Assembly (NCBI RefSeq): GCF_014843005.1
Contig: NZ_JACYXM010000004.1
Coordinates: 312,530-376,529 of the forward strand
Source of the DNA: Rhodanobacter sp. DHG33
GTDB lineage: Bacteria > Pseudomonadota > Gammaproteobacteria > Xanthomonadales > Rhodanobacteraceae
DNA: 64,000 nucleotides
Direction of reading: 5' to 3'
A model generated the notes under the pieces. That model saw nothing but the letters and a program-made list of their open reading frames with translations. It searched no databases and had not been told where the DNA came from. How positions within the stretch are numbered: the stretch's first letter is position 1; each line of letters starts with the position of its first letter. This document shows positions 29,670 through 39,549 of the stretch, one piece after another. A program made the translations under genes and the position numbers.

Positions 29670-30452
29670 ATGGCCTATCGCAACCTCGAAATCGCCCATC
29701 GCGGCGCGGTGCGCACCATCACGGTGAATCGTCCCGACAAGCTCAACGCGCTGAACCGCGACACACTCAACGAACTCACCCTCGCCTTCGCCCAGGCCGC
29801 GCAGGACGACGCCGTACGCGCAGTGGTGCTGGCCGGTGCCGGCGAAAAGGCCTTCGTGGCCGGTGCCGACATCGCCGAGATGAACGCTTACACGCCGGTG
29901 CAGGCACAGGGCTTCTCGCGTACCGGCCAGCGGCTGATGACGAGCATCGAGCGCCTCGGCAAGCCGGTCGTCGCGCGCATCCAAGGCTTCGCGCTGGGCG
30001 GCGGCATGGAGCTGGCGATGGCCTGCCATCTGCGCGTGGCCAGCGAAAAGGCGAAGTTCGGCCAGCCCGAGATCAACCTCGGCCTGATCCCCGGCTTCGG
30101 CGGCACCCAGCGCCTGCTGCGCCTCGCTGGCCGCAGCGCCGCGCTGGAGCTGTGCCTCACCGGCGCCACGATCAACGCGCAGCGCGCGTACGAACTCGGC
30201 GTCGTCAGCCGCGTGGTCGCGCCGGAAGCGCTGGACGAAACCGTCGACGCCCTCGCCGACCAGCTCGCCGCCGCCGCGCCGCTGGCTGCCGCAGGCATCC
30301 TCGACGCGGTGCTGCAAGGCGGCGAGGCCTCGCTGGACCAGGGCCTGGAGTTCGAAACCCAGGGCTTCGCGCTGATGTTCTCCACCGCGGACATGCGCGA
30401 AGGTACGAACGCCTTCCTGGAGAAGCGCAAGGCGCAGTTCAAGGGCGCCTGA
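29670..30452 (+). CDS. Enoyl-CoA hydratase (crotonase)
   Basis: This 260-aa protein is a full crotonase. ITVNRPDKLNALNRDTL opens the fold, GEKAFVAGADIAEM forms the oxyanion hole, GFALGGGMELAMACHLRVA carries the first catalytic glutamate and FGQPEINLGLIPGFGGTQRL the second. It hydrates trans-2-enoyl-CoA in fatty-acid oxidation or short-chain CoA metabolism. It stands alone, with ATG 29670 after CGGAGTC. Confidence 0.93.
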   Translation: MAYRNLEIAHRGAVRTITVNRPDKLNALNRDTLNELTLAFAQAAQDDAVRAVVLAGAGEKAFVAGADIAEMNAYTPVQAQGFSRTGQRLMTSIERLGKPVVARIQGFALGGGMELAMACHLRVASEKAKFGQPEINLGLIPGFGGTQRLLRLAGRSAALELCLTGATINAQRAYELGVVSRVVAPEALDETVDALADQLAAAAPLAAAGILDAVLQGGEASLDQGLEFETQGFALMFSTADMREGTNAFLEKRKAQFKGA

Positions 30453-30505
30453 GCGACGCTACAGCCGCCCCGTTCTCAAGCCGGGGCACCTCGCGCTGCC
30501 GCGAA

Positions 30506-31426
30506 TCAATGGTGGCCGCGGTACTTCTTCTCGCCCGCCGTCACCGCGATGTCGAGGCGATTCTCCGGCGGCGCCAGCGGGCAGGTAGCGAATGGCGTGA
30601 ACGCGCAAGGCGGGTTGTAGGCCTGGTTGAAGTCCAGCACCAGCTTGCCCGGCTTGGCCAGGCCACCGGCGGGCAGCGCGGCGTAGAGGAAACGCGCGGC
30701 GCCGTAGGTTTCCTTGCCCGAGGTCTTGTCGGCGATCACGAAGAACAGCTCGCCGCTCGGCTCCTCCTGGTAGGGCAGCAGCTCGAACGTGTGGCCGTCG
30801 CGGTGGAACACCGCCTTGCCGGGCACCTTCACCTTGTCGATGGTGCCGATGGCGGTGCCGATCTCGAGATCGTGCTCCGGCACGAAGGGCACCCACTCGG
30901 CCTCGATGCGCCAGGACGGATCGATCGGGAAATAGTCGATGCCGAGGAAATGGCGGCGCGCCTCGGCGTCGGTGTCCTTCACGCGCAGCGCCTTGCGGCC
31001 GTCGCGGTCGATCACGAAAAAGCTCGCGTTGCCGAAGCGCACGGTGGTGGGGTCGGTACCCGCGGCCGCGTGCATGTCGTCGATCAGCGCCGCCTCGGCG
31101 ACGGACTTGCCGTCGACGGTGGCGCCGCCGTCCTTGTCCAGCGCGATGCGCACCGTGCCGTCGGCCGCCAGCGTCACCGTGCCGAGGTGCGCGGGGCCGG
31201 CCTTCAGCACGATGTCGTTGCCTGCGGCGCTGCCTACGCGGTTCGCACCTTCGTGCAGCCACTCCAGCCCGATCAGGCTGAGCCAGCCGTCCGGCGCGGT
31301 GAGCCGGGCCACGCGGCCGGCGCGCCATTGTTCGATTTCATGCGTGTAGGACGACGGGGTTTCGGCGGAAGACACGGCGACGACTCCGAAAAGCGAGGCG
31401 AACAGGAAAGCGGCGATTCGCAACAT
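30506..31426 (-). CDS. Exported DUF1684 protein
   Basis: This 306-aa protein has a signal peptide (AAFLFASLFGVVAVSSA). The DUF1684 core follows: IEQWRAGRVARLTAPDGWLSLIGLEWL near the N-terminus and LVLDFNQAYNPPCAFTPFATCPLAPPENRL near the C-terminus. The latter strongly conserved segment has two cysteines and is followed by the basic tail KKYRGHH. Function unknown. It lies 70 nt downstream of mutL and may end that operon, in the place often held by miaA in other gammaproteobacteria. Confidence 0.85.
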   Translation of the reverse strand: MLRIAAFLFASLFGVVAVSSAETPSSYTHEIEQWRAGRVARLTAPDGWLSLIGLEWLHEGANRVGSAAGNDIVLKAGPAHLGTVTLAADGTVRIALDKDGGATVDGKSVAEAALIDDMHAAAGTDPTTVRFGNASFFVIDRDGRKALRVKDTDAEARRHFLGIDYFPIDPSWRIEAEWVPFVPEHDLEIGTAIGTIDKVKVPGKAVFHRDGHTFELLPYQEEPSGELFFVIADKTSGKETYGAARFLYAALPAGGLAKPGKLVLDFNQAYNPPCAFTPFATCPLAPPENRLDIAVTAGEKKYRGHH

Positions 31427-31496
31427 GGGGACGATCCGCGGCAAGGAAAGGTCCGAGTATGGACGTCCAAATGCCAGGCGGGCAAGCGGGCGGCCC

Positions 31497-33338
31497 TCAC
31501 CTCCCGCGCATGAACAACCGGTCCAGTTCCGACAGGGAGAGCTGCGTCCAGGTCGGACGGCCATGGTTGCACTGCCCGGAGCGCTCGGTGGCCTCCATTT
31601 CGCGCAGGAGCGCATTCATCTCGGGCAGACTGAGGCGGCGCCCCGCGCGCACCGAGCCGTGGCAGGCCATGGTGGAGAGCAGCTCGTTTTCCAGCTCCTG
31701 TAGGCGGCGCGAACTGCCGTGCTGGGCGAGTTCGGCCAGCACGTCGCGGGTCAGCTGCGTCACGTCGGCGCCTTCGAGCAACGCGGGAATGCGCCGCACC
31801 ACCACGCCGGACGGCCCGCTGCGCGACAACTCCAGCCCCCACTCGGCCAGTGCATCGGCGTGTTCCTCCGCCGCGGCAGCCTCTTTCGCGCTCACCGCGA
31901 GGTTGAGCGGCACCAGCAACAACTGCGAGCGCAGGTTGCTGCCGGCGCGGGCGCCCTTGAGCTTTTCGTAGGTGATGCGCTCGTGCGCGGCGTGCATATC
32001 CACCAGCACCAGGCCCTGCGCATTCTCGGCCAGCACGTAGATGCTCTTGAGCTGGGCGATGGCGTAGCCCAATGGGGGCGCCTCGCCCTCCTCCACGGCG
32101 GGCATCGCGGCGGCGGCAGGCGCTGCGCGCGGCGGTTCGCCCAGCAGAGCCGCGTAATCGGCCAGCGGTTCGTCGCGCACGCCGAGCGCCAGGCGGTTCT
32201 GCTCGGCGCGCGCCGGCCACGCTGCGCCGCGCGCAATGGCCGGAAGGCCGGGCGCGGTCGCATGCATGCCCCCTGCACTCGCGGTGCTCATGTGTAGGCG
32301 GCCGTCGTCGTCCTGTGCGTGCGATTCCACCTGCCCCGCGCGCGTCTGCGCCAGCGCCTCGTGCAGGGTGCGGAACAGGAAGTCGTGCACCAGGCGCTGC
32401 TCGCGGAAGCGCACCTCGTGCTTGGCCGGATGCACGTTGACGTCCACCCCGGCCGGGTCGAGTTCGAGGTACAGCACGAAGGCCGGGTGGCGCCCGTGGA
32501 ACAGCACGTCGGCATAGGCCTGGCGTACCGCATGCGCCACCACGCGGTCGCGCACCAGCCTGCCGTTGACGTAGAAGTACTGCTGGTCCGCCTGCGAACG
32601 CGAGGCGGTGGGCAGGCCCACCCAGCCGGACAGCCGCATGCCGGCGGCGGCGTGGTCCACGCGCAAGCTCTGTGCCGGGAAATCCTCGCCCAGCACCTCG
32701 GCCACGCGCGCCAGCTGTGCCTGCGCGTCGCGCGCGGCTTTCCAGATGCGCACCGGCTTGCCGTTGTGGCTAAGCCGGAATTCGACGCTACCGCGCGCCA
32801 GCGCCAGCGATTTCAGAAGATCGTCGATGTGCGCGAATTCGGTGCGCTCGGCACGCATGAACTTCTTGCGCGCCGGCACGTTGTAGAACAGGTCGCGCAC
32901 TTCCACGCTGGTGCCAGTGGGATGCTGCGCGGGGCGCGCGGCCTGCAGTTTGCCGCCATCCACCTCGATGCGGAATGCGGCGTCGGCCTCGCGCTGGCGC
33001 GAGGTGAGCGCGAAGCGCGCCACCGAGGACACCGAGGCCAGCGCCTCGCCGCGGAAGCCCATGCTGGCGACGTGCTCGAGGTCGTCGAAGCTGCCGATCT
33101 TGCTGGTGGCATGCGAGGCCACCGCCAGCGGCAGCTCGTCGGGCGCGATGCCGCCGCCGTCGTCGCGCACGCGGATCAGGCGCGCACCGCCCTGCTCGAT
33201 GTCCACTTCGATGCGCGAAGCTCCGGCGTCGAGGCTATTCTCGACCAGCTCCTTGACCACGGACGAAGGACGCTCGATCACCTCGCCGGCGGCGATCTGG
33301 TTGATGAGCTCGGGGGGCAGCGGGCGGATGACGGGCAT
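31497..33338 (-). CDS. mutL: DNA mismatch repair protein MutL
   Basis: This 613-aa protein has the GHKL ATPase motifs [27 protein letters not shown] and [14 protein letters not shown]. The C-terminal domain carries [13 protein letters not shown] (a DxHAx2Ex4E endonuclease motif), [13 protein letters not shown] and CNHGRPTW. It is therefore probably a latent nicking endonuclease, as expected where mutH is missing, rather than an E. coli-type MutL. A low-complexity linker joins the two domains. It follows the amidase by 26 nt in the nnr-tsaE-amiC-mutL operon. Confidence 0.97.
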   Translation of the reverse strand: MPVIRPLPPELINQIAAGEVIERPSSVVKELVENSLDAGASRIEVDIEQGGARLIRVRDDGGGIAPDELPLAVASHATSKIGSFDDLEHVASMGFRGEALASVSSVARFALTSRQREADAAFRIEVDGGKLQAARPAQHPTGTSVEVRDLFYNVPARKKFMRAERTEFAHIDDLLKSLALARGSVEFRLSHNGKPVRIWKAARDAQAQLARVAEVLGEDFPAQSLRVDHAAAGMRLSGWVGLPTASRSQADQQYFYVNGRLVRDRVVAHAVRQAYADVLFHGRHPAFVLYLELDPAGVDVNVHPAKHEVRFREQRLVHDFLFRTLHEALAQTRAGQVESHAQDDDGRLHMSTASAGGMHATAPGLPAIARGAAWPARAEQNRLALGVRDEPLADYAALLGEPPRAAPAAAAMPAVEEGEAPPLGYAIAQLKSIYVLAENAQGLVLVDMHAAHERITYEKLKGARAGSNLRSQLLLVPLNLAVSAKEAAAAEEHADALAEWGLELSRSGPSGVVVRRIPALLEGADVTQLTRDVLAELAQHGSSRRLQELENELLSTMACHGSVRAGRRLSLPEMNALLREMEATERSGQCNHGRPTWTQLSLSELDRLFMRGR

Positions 33339-33364
33339 CTGCGGATTTTAGCAGTTGCCGGCGA

Positions 33365-34924
33365 TCAGCCGGCCGGAATGGCCAGCACGGTACCCACGCG
33401 CACCGCGTTGCTGTCGATGTGGTTGGCGCTCTTCAGGGCGCCGACGCTGATGCCGTAGTCGCGCGCGATGCTGCGCAGGCTTTCGCCCTCGCCGACGCGA
33501 TGCATGTCGCGCACACCGGCGTCGGCGGTCGCGGACGTGTCGACAACGGCGTCGCCGCCGGGCGCCGGCCGCTGGCCGGGCTTGACCGAAGCCAGTTCCA
33601 CGCCGTCGCGGCGCACAGCCTGCGCCGCAAACCAGGTGCCCTTGGGTGGCGTGGATTCGAAGTAACCCTTCACGCCGTCCATCACCGCACTGGCCAGTGC
33701 CTGCTGGTGACCGGGGTCGCGCAGCTTGCTCTCTTCCGCCGGATTACTGATGAAGGCGGTCTCGACCAGGATCGAAGGCACGTCGGGCGAACGCAGCACC
33801 ACGAAGTTGGCGCGCTCCACATAGCCGCGATGGGTGGGGCCGATATCCCCCAGCGCCTTGAGCACGTTGTTGGCCACCGCATTGCCGGCCTGCACCGCCC
33901 AGTCCTGCTGCATGTCCAGCAGCACCTTGGCGAGGCTGTCGTCCTCGGCAGCCAGCGAAGCGCCGCCGATCAGGTCGGAGCTGTTTTCGCGGTCGGCCAG
34001 CATCTGCGCCGCCACCGAGCTCTTGCCGCGCGGGGACAGCACCCACACTGAAGAGCCGCGTGCGTCGCCGCTCGCGTACGAATCGGCGTGGATGGAAACG
34101 AACAGGTCGGCATCGTGCTGGCGGGCGATCTGGTAGCGGCGTTCCAGCGGGATGAAGTAATCGCCGTCGCGGGTGAGGATGGCCGTCATGCCCGGCTGCT
34201 TGTCGATCTGCGCGGCGAGGTCGCGCGCCACCGCCAGGGTGACGTTCTTCTCCATCGTGCCGTCAGGACCGATCGCCCCCGAATCCTTGCCGCCATGACC
34301 GGCGTCGATGCACACCACCACCTTGCGCTGGCCGCTCAGCAGTGCAGCGGCCTGCTCGGTGACCTGCCGGCTGGCGCCGATGGCCTTGCCGCCATGGCGT
34401 CCGCTGACCGTCGCGACGACGGGCGGCGGCGAATCATGGTCCGAGTCGTCCGCCTGCGGCACGGCTACCGGGACGCTGGCCGGCTTCGTGACGGCAACCG
34501 GCGAGGCATCGGCCGCACCGTTGCCGGGCAGCAGATCAAGCACCAGCCGGTAATGGTCGCCCTGGGTAGGCGCAAGCACGAAGCTGCGCACCTGACTGCC
34601 GGCCACCATCTTCGCGGTGAGCTGCAGGCCCGACCCTTGTTGGCTGCGGCTGATGCCGCGGAGCAGCCCGTGCGCGACCGGATCGGCATAGCCGTCCGCG
34701 ATCCTGCCGCGGGCGAAAGACACCACGACCTGGTCGTTCGCGCGGTCGAGGTGGTAATCCGGCTTGCCGTCCAGATCGAACACCAGCCGCGTGTGGGTGG
34801 CATCGGCCCAGACCCGCACCGCCGTCACATCGGCCGCGCGCGCGCCCACGGGCGCCATCGCCGCAGCGATAGCGACGACGAGTACCCCACCCAAGCTGTT
34901 CAGGTATCCCCGCATGGGCCGCAT
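33365..34924 (-). CDS. amiC: N-acetylmuramoyl-L-alanine amidase (AMIN, Amidase_3, LysM)
   Basis: This protein of about 519 aa cleaves septal peptidoglycan. After a signal sequence (GGVLVVAIAAAMAPVGARA) come an AMIN domain (VRVWADATHTRLVFDLDG), a linker, and Amidase_3 with zinc ligands in IDAGHGGKDSGAIG, ERRYQIARQHDADLFVSIHAD and VPSILVETAFISN. A C-terminal LysM domain (HRVGEGESLRSIARDYGIS) binds peptidoglycan. The start is uncertain: ATG 34924 or 34915, neither with a good binding site, while TTG 34951 has AAGGGA upstream. Activation by an EnvC/NlpD-type factor is expected from the family. Confidence 0.93.
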   Translation of the reverse strand: MRPMRGYLNSLGGVLVVAIAAAMAPVGARAADVTAVRVWADATHTRLVFDLDGKPDYHLDRANDQVVVSFARGRIADGYADPVAHGLLRGISRSQQGSGLQLTAKMVAGSQVRSFVLAPTQGDHYRLVLDLLPGNGAADASPVAVTKPASVPVAVPQADDSDHDSPPPVVATVSGRHGGKAIGASRQVTEQAAALLSGQRKVVVCIDAGHGGKDSGAIGPDGTMEKNVTLAVARDLAAQIDKQPGMTAILTRDGDYFIPLERRYQIARQHDADLFVSIHADSYASGDARGSSVWVLSPRGKSSVAAQMLADRENSSDLIGGASLAAEDDSLAKVLLDMQQDWAVQAGNAVANNVLKALGDIGPTHRGYVERANFVVLRSPDVPSILVETAFISNPAEESKLRDPGHQQALASAVMDGVKGYFESTPPKGTWFAAQAVRRDGVELASVKPGQRPAPGGDAVVDTSATADAGVRDMHRVGEGESLRSIARDYGISVGALKSANHIDSNAVRVGTVLAIPAG

Positions 34925-35110
34925 TGAATCGCAGGCATCGCAGGAAAGCAAGAAGTTTTCCCTTGAATATCCATGACCTGCAAACTATTTGTCAGCCCTC
35001 GTCTAGCTATGGCTCGCAAGTGACCTTTTTCCATGCCTTGCACAGCCGGGCCGGCCGCCGCCCGGGCCGCAGCCTTTCCCTGAAGAAAAACAAGCAGTTG
35101 CCGCGAGAAA

Positions 35111-35572
35111 TCAGGCCACGCACGCCAGCAGGTCCCGGCCACGTTCCGTATGTGCCTCGAGCTGTGCCTGCCGCCCGTCGCCCTCATAGGACAGATGCAG
35201 GGTGAGATCGGGCGAAGGCAGTGCGCCACGGCCGCGCTCGGGCCATTCCACCAGCACCAGCGCCGCCGGGTCGGCCAGCGCGTCCAGTCCCAGCCATTCG
35301 AGTTCGCCCGGGTCGGCGATGCGGTAGAGATCCAGGTGCCAAGCTGGCCGCCCTTGGGCGGCATAGCCTTCGACCAGGCTGTAGGTGGGACTCTTGATGC
35401 GCTCGCCCACGTCCAGCGCGCCCAGCAGCGCGCGGGCGAACGTGGTCTTGCCCGCGCCCAGGTCGCCATGCAGGTAGACCACCATGCCGCCGCCGGCCAG
35501 CGCGGCGGCGAATCGGCGCCCCAGCGCATCGGTGGCGGCTTCGTCGGCGAGTGTCCAGCGTTGTGCGGTCAT
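35111..35572 (-). CDS. tsaE: tRNA t6A biosynthesis ATPase TsaE
   Basis: This 153-aa protein has the P-loop HGDLGAGKTTFARALL and the family motifs IKSPTYSLVEGY, HLDLYRI and LVLVEWPERG. It drives the TsaBDE complex that makes threonylcarbamoyl-adenosine at tRNA position 37. The ATG overlaps the nnr stop (ATGA). The 186 bp between it and the amidase hold no gene that I can support. Confidence 0.95.
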   Translation of the reverse strand: MTAQRWTLADEAATDALGRRFAAALAGGGMVVYLHGDLGAGKTTFARALLGALDVGERIKSPTYSLVEGYAAQGRPAWHLDLYRIADPGELEWLGLDALADPAALVLVEWPERGRGALPSPDLTLHLSYEGDGRQAQLEAHTERGRDLLACVA

Positions 35573-37050
35573 ACGTCGAGTCCATTGCCCAGCGCACGCA
35601 GCGGCGCCAGCAGGTCCGTGGCAAGCAGGCCGCGTTCCCCCTGCCGCGCCGCGCAATCGCCGGCGCGCGCATGCAGGCCGACGCCAAGACAGGCCGCCTC
35701 CCATGCACCGCAGCCCTGCGCCAGCAGCGCCGCGACGATGCCGGTGAGCAGGTCGCCCATGCCGCCCGTGGCCATCCCGGGATTGCCCCATGGACAGACG
35801 TCCAGACGTCCATCCGGATCGGCGATCAGGCTGCCCGAGCCCTTCAGCACGACCACGGTCTGGAAGCGATCCGCCAGGCCGCGCGCGGCGGCGAAACGAT
35901 CCGCCTCCACCTCGGCCACCGTACTGCCGAGCAGGCGCGCAGCTTCTCCGGGATGCGGTGTTAGTACCGCCGGCTGTGCAAAACAGCGTGGTTCACGCGC
36001 CAGCAGATTCAGTCCATCGGCATCGAGCACCAAGGGCTTGCCGCTGTCCAGCGCGGTGAGCCACAGCGCATGGCTCCACGCGCCCTGCCCCAGGCCCGGC
36101 CCCACCGCCAGCACGCTGGCGCGGGCCAGCAGCGGCTCCAGCGTCTGCGGGCCATCCACGCCATGCGCCATCAACTCGGGACGCGCGGCATTCAAGGCGA
36201 GCAGATGCTCGGCGCGGGTCGCGACGCTGACCAGGCCCGCGCCGACGCGCAACGCCGCCTCGCCGCTCAGGCGGATCGCGCCGGCCATGCCATGCTCGCC
36301 GCCGATCGCCAGCACGTGGCCATTCGTGCCCTTGTTTGCGTCGCGCGGGCGCGGCGGCAGATGCTCGGCCATCAGCAACTGCGCATCGGGCGGAACGTCC
36401 CGCCACAGGGATTCGGGCAAGCCCAGCGCATCCAGCTCCAACCGGCCCACGACATTCGCGGCACGACCGGTGTACAGGCCGCGCTTGGCGGCGATGAAAC
36501 TCATCGTGAGGTCGGCACGGATCGCCGCACCGGGCGTCCGGCCGGTATCGGCATCCAACCCCGAAGGCACGTCCAGCGCCAGCACGGGCGCGCCGCTGGC
36601 ATTGACCGCCTCGATCAGCGCCGCCACCGGTGCTTCCGGTGCACGCCGCAGGCCGGTGCCATACAGCGCATCGACATGAACATCGACGACGGGCAAGGCG
36701 TCGTCAGGCTGCCACAGGCGCACGGCACCGCCGGCATCCTTCCACGCCTGCCGGGCCGTGGCGGCATCGCCCGCGGACGTCTCGCCCAGCGCGAACACAT
36801 CCACCTGCAGGCCGGCCTCGCGCGCCAGCACCGCCAGCAGGAAGCCGTCGCCGCCGTTGTTGCCCGGGCCGCAATGCACCGCGATGCGGCGCGCCTGCGG
36901 CCACTGCCGGCGCAGGCCGGACAGCGCCGCCCAGGCCGCGCGGCGCATCAATTCGAAACCCGGCACGTGCAATTCCTCGATCGCCCGGCGATCCAGTTCG
37001 CGCACCTGAGCAACGGTGTAGAGCTGATGGCTGTGAGGGCGATCGGACAT
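35569..37050 (-). CDS. nnr: Bifunctional NAD(P)H-hydrate epimerase / ADP-dependent dehydratase
   Basis: This 493-aa repair enzyme restores damaged NADH and NADPH. The N-terminal YjeF_N epimerase domain contains CGPGNNGGDGFLLA and LDVPSGLDADTG. The C-terminal ribokinase-like dehydratase domain contains GTNGHVLAIGGEHGMAGAIRLS, LTPHPGEAARLL and GNPGMATGGMGDLLTG. The ATG 37050 follows a TATAAT by only 7 nt, so the transcript may be leaderless. It begins the operon continuing into tsaE, amiC and mutL. Confidence 0.95.
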   Translation of the reverse strand: MSDRPHSHQLYTVAQVRELDRRAIEELHVPGFELMRRAAWAALSGLRRQWPQARRIAVHCGPGNNGGDGFLLAVLAREAGLQVDVFALGETSAGDAATARQAWKDAGGAVRLWQPDDALPVVDVHVDALYGTGLRRAPEAPVAALIEAVNASGAPVLALDVPSGLDADTGRTPGAAIRADLTMSFIAAKRGLYTGRAANVVGRLELDALGLPESLWRDVPPDAQLLMAEHLPPRPRDANKGTNGHVLAIGGEHGMAGAIRLSGEAALRVGAGLVSVATRAEHLLALNAARPELMAHGVDGPQTLEPLLARASVLAVGPGLGQGAWSHALWLTALDSGKPLVLDADGLNLLAREPRCFAQPAVLTPHPGEAARLLGSTVAEVEADRFAAARGLADRFQTVVVLKGSGSLIADPDGRLDVCPWGNPGMATGGMGDLLTGIVAALLAQGCGAWEAACLGVGLHARAGDCAARQGERGLLATDLLAPLRALGNGLDV

Positions 37051-37057
37051 GCTGCGG

Positions 37058-37085
37058 ATTATAGGCGGCACTGCCCACTTACAAT
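37058..37085. promoter_or_regulatory. Overlapping back-to-back promoters of nnr and queG
   Basis: Minus strand: TTGTAA (37084-37079), 15-bp spacer, TATAAT (37063-37058), ending 7 nt before the nnr ATG. Plus strand: TTATAG (37059-37064), 15-bp spacer, TACAAT (37080-37085), ending 6 nt before the queG ATG. The -10 of each is nearly the -35 of the other, and both genes would give leaderless or nearly leaderless mRNAs. Confidence 0.5.
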
Positions 37086-37091
37086 GTGCCC

Positions 37092-38156
37092 ATGTCCGCC
37101 AGCACCGCCATCGACTACGCCGCCCTTGCCTGCGACATCAAGCAGTGGGCATGCGAGCTGGGTTTTGCGGAAGCCGGCATCAGCGGCGTGGCGCTGGGCG
37201 AGGACGAGCAGCACCTGGAACGCTGGCTGGCCGACGGTCACCACGGCGAGATGGAATACATGGCGCGTCACGGCGCAAAGCGCGCGCGGCCGGCCGAGCT
37301 CGAGCCGGGCACGCAGCGGGTGATCTCGGTACGCATGGACTACGTGCCGCCGGGCACGCGCAATGCCTGGGACGTCATCCGCGACGGCGAGGCCGGCTAC
37401 GTGGCGCGCTACGCGCTGGGCCGCGACTACCACAAGCTGATGCGCAACCGCCTGCAGAAACTGGCCGAACGCATCCATGCCGTGGTGGGCGACTTCGGCT
37501 ATCGCGCCTACGTCGACTCCGCGCCGGTGCTGGAGAAGGCGCTGGCGCGCAACGCGGGGCTGGGCTGGATCGGCAAGCACACCGTGCTGATCAATCGTCG
37601 CGCCGGCTCGTACTTCTTCCTGGGCGAGCTGTACACCGACCTGCCGCTGCCGCTGGACGAGCCGGCCAGCGCGCATTGCGGCTCCTGCCGGCGCTGCATC
37701 GACATCTGCCCCACCCAGGCGATCATCGCGCCGTACCGGCTCGACGCGCGCCGCTGCATCTCCTACCTCACCATCGAGCTGAAGGGTTCGATCCCCGAGG
37801 AACTGCGCGCGCCCATGGGCAACCGCATCTTCGGCTGCGACGACTGCCAGCTGATCTGCCCGTGGAACAAATTCGCGCAGGACGCCGCCGAACCGGATTT
37901 CGCGCCGCGGCACAGCCTCGACGGCGCCAAGCTGGTCGAGCTGTTCGCATGGAGCGAGGACGAGTTCCTGAAACACACCGAGGGCATGGCGATCCGCCGC
38001 ACCGGCTACGAAGGCTGGCTGCGCAACATCGCGGTGGCGCTGGGCAATGCGCCGGGATCGGCGACGGTGCGCGACGCGCTCGCTGCGCGCGCCGACCACC
38101 CTTCGCCCATCGTGCGCGAGCACGTGGCCTGGGCGCTGGCGCAGCAGTCTCGCTGA
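37092..38156 (+). CDS. queG: Epoxyqueuosine reductase QueG
   Basis: This 354-aa enzyme makes the last step of queuosine synthesis in tRNA. The N-terminal cobalamin-binding module contains YVDSAPVLEKALARNAGLGWIGKH. Two 4Fe-4S clusters are marked by CGSCRRCIDICP, C-I-S-Y and CDDCQLICPWN. A C-terminal HEAT-like repeat follows (VRDALAARADHPSPIVREHVAWAL). ATG 37092 is preferred over GTG 37086. It is divergent from nnr with a 41-bp gap, the same synteny as E. coli queG-nnr. Confidence 0.95.
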   Translation: MSASTAIDYAALACDIKQWACELGFAEAGISGVALGEDEQHLERWLADGHHGEMEYMARHGAKRARPAELEPGTQRVISVRMDYVPPGTRNAWDVIRDGEAGYVARYALGRDYHKLMRNRLQKLAERIHAVVGDFGYRAYVDSAPVLEKALARNAGLGWIGKHTVLINRRAGSYFFLGELYTDLPLPLDEPASAHCGSCRRCIDICPTQAIIAPYRLDARRCISYLTIELKGSIPEELRAPMGNRIFGCDDCQLICPWNKFAQDAAEPDFAPRHSLDGAKLVELFAWSEDEFLKHTEGMAIRRTGYEGWLRNIAVALGNAPGSATVRDALAARADHPSPIVREHVAWALAQQSR

Positions 38157-38159
38157 GCA

Positions 38160-39344
38160 TCAGCCCTGCGTGTCGGGAATGCCGAACACCTGCCGCAGGT
38201 AGGTCACATAGGCCTCGTCCTCGCACATGTTCTTGCCCGGCGAGTCGCTGAGCTTGGCCACCGGCTGGCCGTTGCAGCGGACCATCTTGATCACGATGTT
38301 GAGCGGCGTCGGTCCGGTGTCGTTGCTGAGGTTGGTGCCTACGCCGAAGGCGAGCAGGCAGCGGCCGCGGAAGTGTTCGTAGAGCTGCATCACCTTGGGG
38401 ATGTCCAGCCCGTCGCTGAACACCAGCACCTTGCTGCGCGGGTCGACGCGGTTGGCGCGGTAGTGCGCCAGCATGCGCTCGCCCCAGTCGAACGGGTCGC
38501 CGGAATCGTGGCGCGCGCCGTCGAACAGCTTGCAGAAATACATGTCGAAGTCGCGCAGGAAGGCGTCCAGCCCGTACACGTCGGACAGCGCGATGCCGAG
38601 GTCGCCGCGGTACTCCTTCGCCCAGGCCTCCAGCGCGGCCACCTGCGAATCGCGCAGGCGCGGCCCCAGCGCCTGGTGCGCCTGCAGGTATTCGTGCGCG
38701 AGCGTGCCCAGCGGGACGAGGCCGAGCCGCATGGCGAACCACACGTTGCTGGTGCCGGCGAGCTGTGCACCCAGACCGTCGCGCAAGGCAACCAGCACTT
38801 CCTCGTGCCAAGTGCGCGAGAAGCGGCGCCGCGTGCCGTAGTCGGCGATGCGGCAATGCTCGTAGCCGGGCGTGCCGTGCAGCAGCGCGATCTTCTCCTG
38901 CAGCCGGTGCCGACCTTCCGCCAGATCGTGCCGCGGCTGCGTGTTGCGGAAATACACCTCGTTGACGATGGCGAGCAGCGGCACCTCGAACAGGATGGTG
39001 TGCAGCCACGGCCCCTGGATGCGTATCTCGATCTCGCCGTTGCCGGCTTCGGCCGGGGCGATGGTCACGTACTTCGCGTTGAGCCGGAACAGGCCCAGGA
39101 AGTCCACGAAATCGCTCTTGATGAAGCGCATCGCACGCAGGTAGTCCAACTCCTCCGTGCTGAAGCGCAGTTCGCACAGCTGCTCCAGTTCGGCGCGGAT
39201 CTCGGCGATGTAGGGAACCAGGTCGATGCCCGGGTTGCGGCACTTGAACCGGTACTCGACCTGCGCGGCCGGGTAGTGGTGCAGCACCACCTGCATCATC
39301 GAGAACTTGTAGAGGTCGGTGTCCAGCAGCGATTCGACAATCAT
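38160..39344 (-). CDS. pncB: Nicotinate phosphoribosyltransferase
   Basis: This 394-aa enzyme of NAD salvage joins nicotinate with PRPP. It starts [18 protein letters not shown]; the catalytic core has [34 protein letters not shown] and [11 protein letters not shown]. The C-terminal [12 protein letters not shown] segment binds phosphate. It is convergent with queG (3-bp gap). CATAAT, about 45 bp upstream on the minus strand, is a possible promoter of its own. Beyond that lies a transcript ending in a strong terminator. Confidence 0.96.
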   Translation of the reverse strand: MIVESLLDTDLYKFSMMQVVLHHYPAAQVEYRFKCRNPGIDLVPYIAEIRAELEQLCELRFSTEELDYLRAMRFIKSDFVDFLGLFRLNAKYVTIAPAEAGNGEIEIRIQGPWLHTILFEVPLLAIVNEVYFRNTQPRHDLAEGRHRLQEKIALLHGTPGYEHCRIADYGTRRRFSRTWHEEVLVALRDGLGAQLAGTSNVWFAMRLGLVPLGTLAHEYLQAHQALGPRLRDSQVAALEAWAKEYRGDLGIALSDVYGLDAFLRDFDMYFCKLFDGARHDSGDPFDWGERMLAHYRANRVDPRSKVLVFSDGLDIPKVMQLYEHFRGRCLLAFGVGTNLSNDTGPTPLNIVIKMVRCNGQPVAKLSDSPGKNMCEDEAYVTYLRQVFGIPDTQG

Positions 39345-39420
39345 GCGTCGCCCGGTCGGCGCGGCGGCGCCAGTCGCGCCAAGTGGCCGATTATGAAGGC
39401 TTTGGCAAATCGCGGGCATA

Positions 39421-39457
39421 AAAAATCCCGGTAACCAGGGGAGTAGTTACCGGGATT
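39421..39457 (-). terminator. Strong intrinsic terminator upstream of pncB
   Basis: On the minus strand AATCCCGGTAAC (39457-39446), a 10-nt loop with CUCCCC, GTTACCGGGATT (39435-39424), then six Ts. The 12-bp stem is perfect. It points toward pncB, so it ends an upstream RNA or attenuates pncB. Confidence 0.85.
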
Positions 39458-39549
39458 CGTCAGGTCGGCGCGTCAAGAGGGGAGAGAGGGGCCGACCCCT
39501 CGACGGTGCGATGTTTTGCCCCGTCTCCTTTCGCCTCACGGCGATACAT
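39421..39549 (-). ncRNA. Structured RNA (candidate small RNA or pncB leader), about 130 nt
   Basis: This covers the only long non-coding gap in the window (39345-39702). On the minus strand TTGAAC (39582-39577), a short 15-bp spacer and TACACT (39561-39556) could start a transcript near 39549. It would fold into UCGCC-GUGA-GGCGA (39544-39531), GAGGGG-UCGG-CCCCUC (39501-39486), a C-rich single strand with CUCUCCCCUCUU, and a 12-bp terminator whose loop carries CUCCCC. The exposed C-rich tracts are complementary to Shine-Dalgarno-like sequences, a design known from xanthomonad small RNAs. It also lies 80 nt upstream of pncB on the same strand, so a terminator-type leader cannot be excluded. A 29-codon ORF is present by chance or design. 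Confidence 0.55.
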
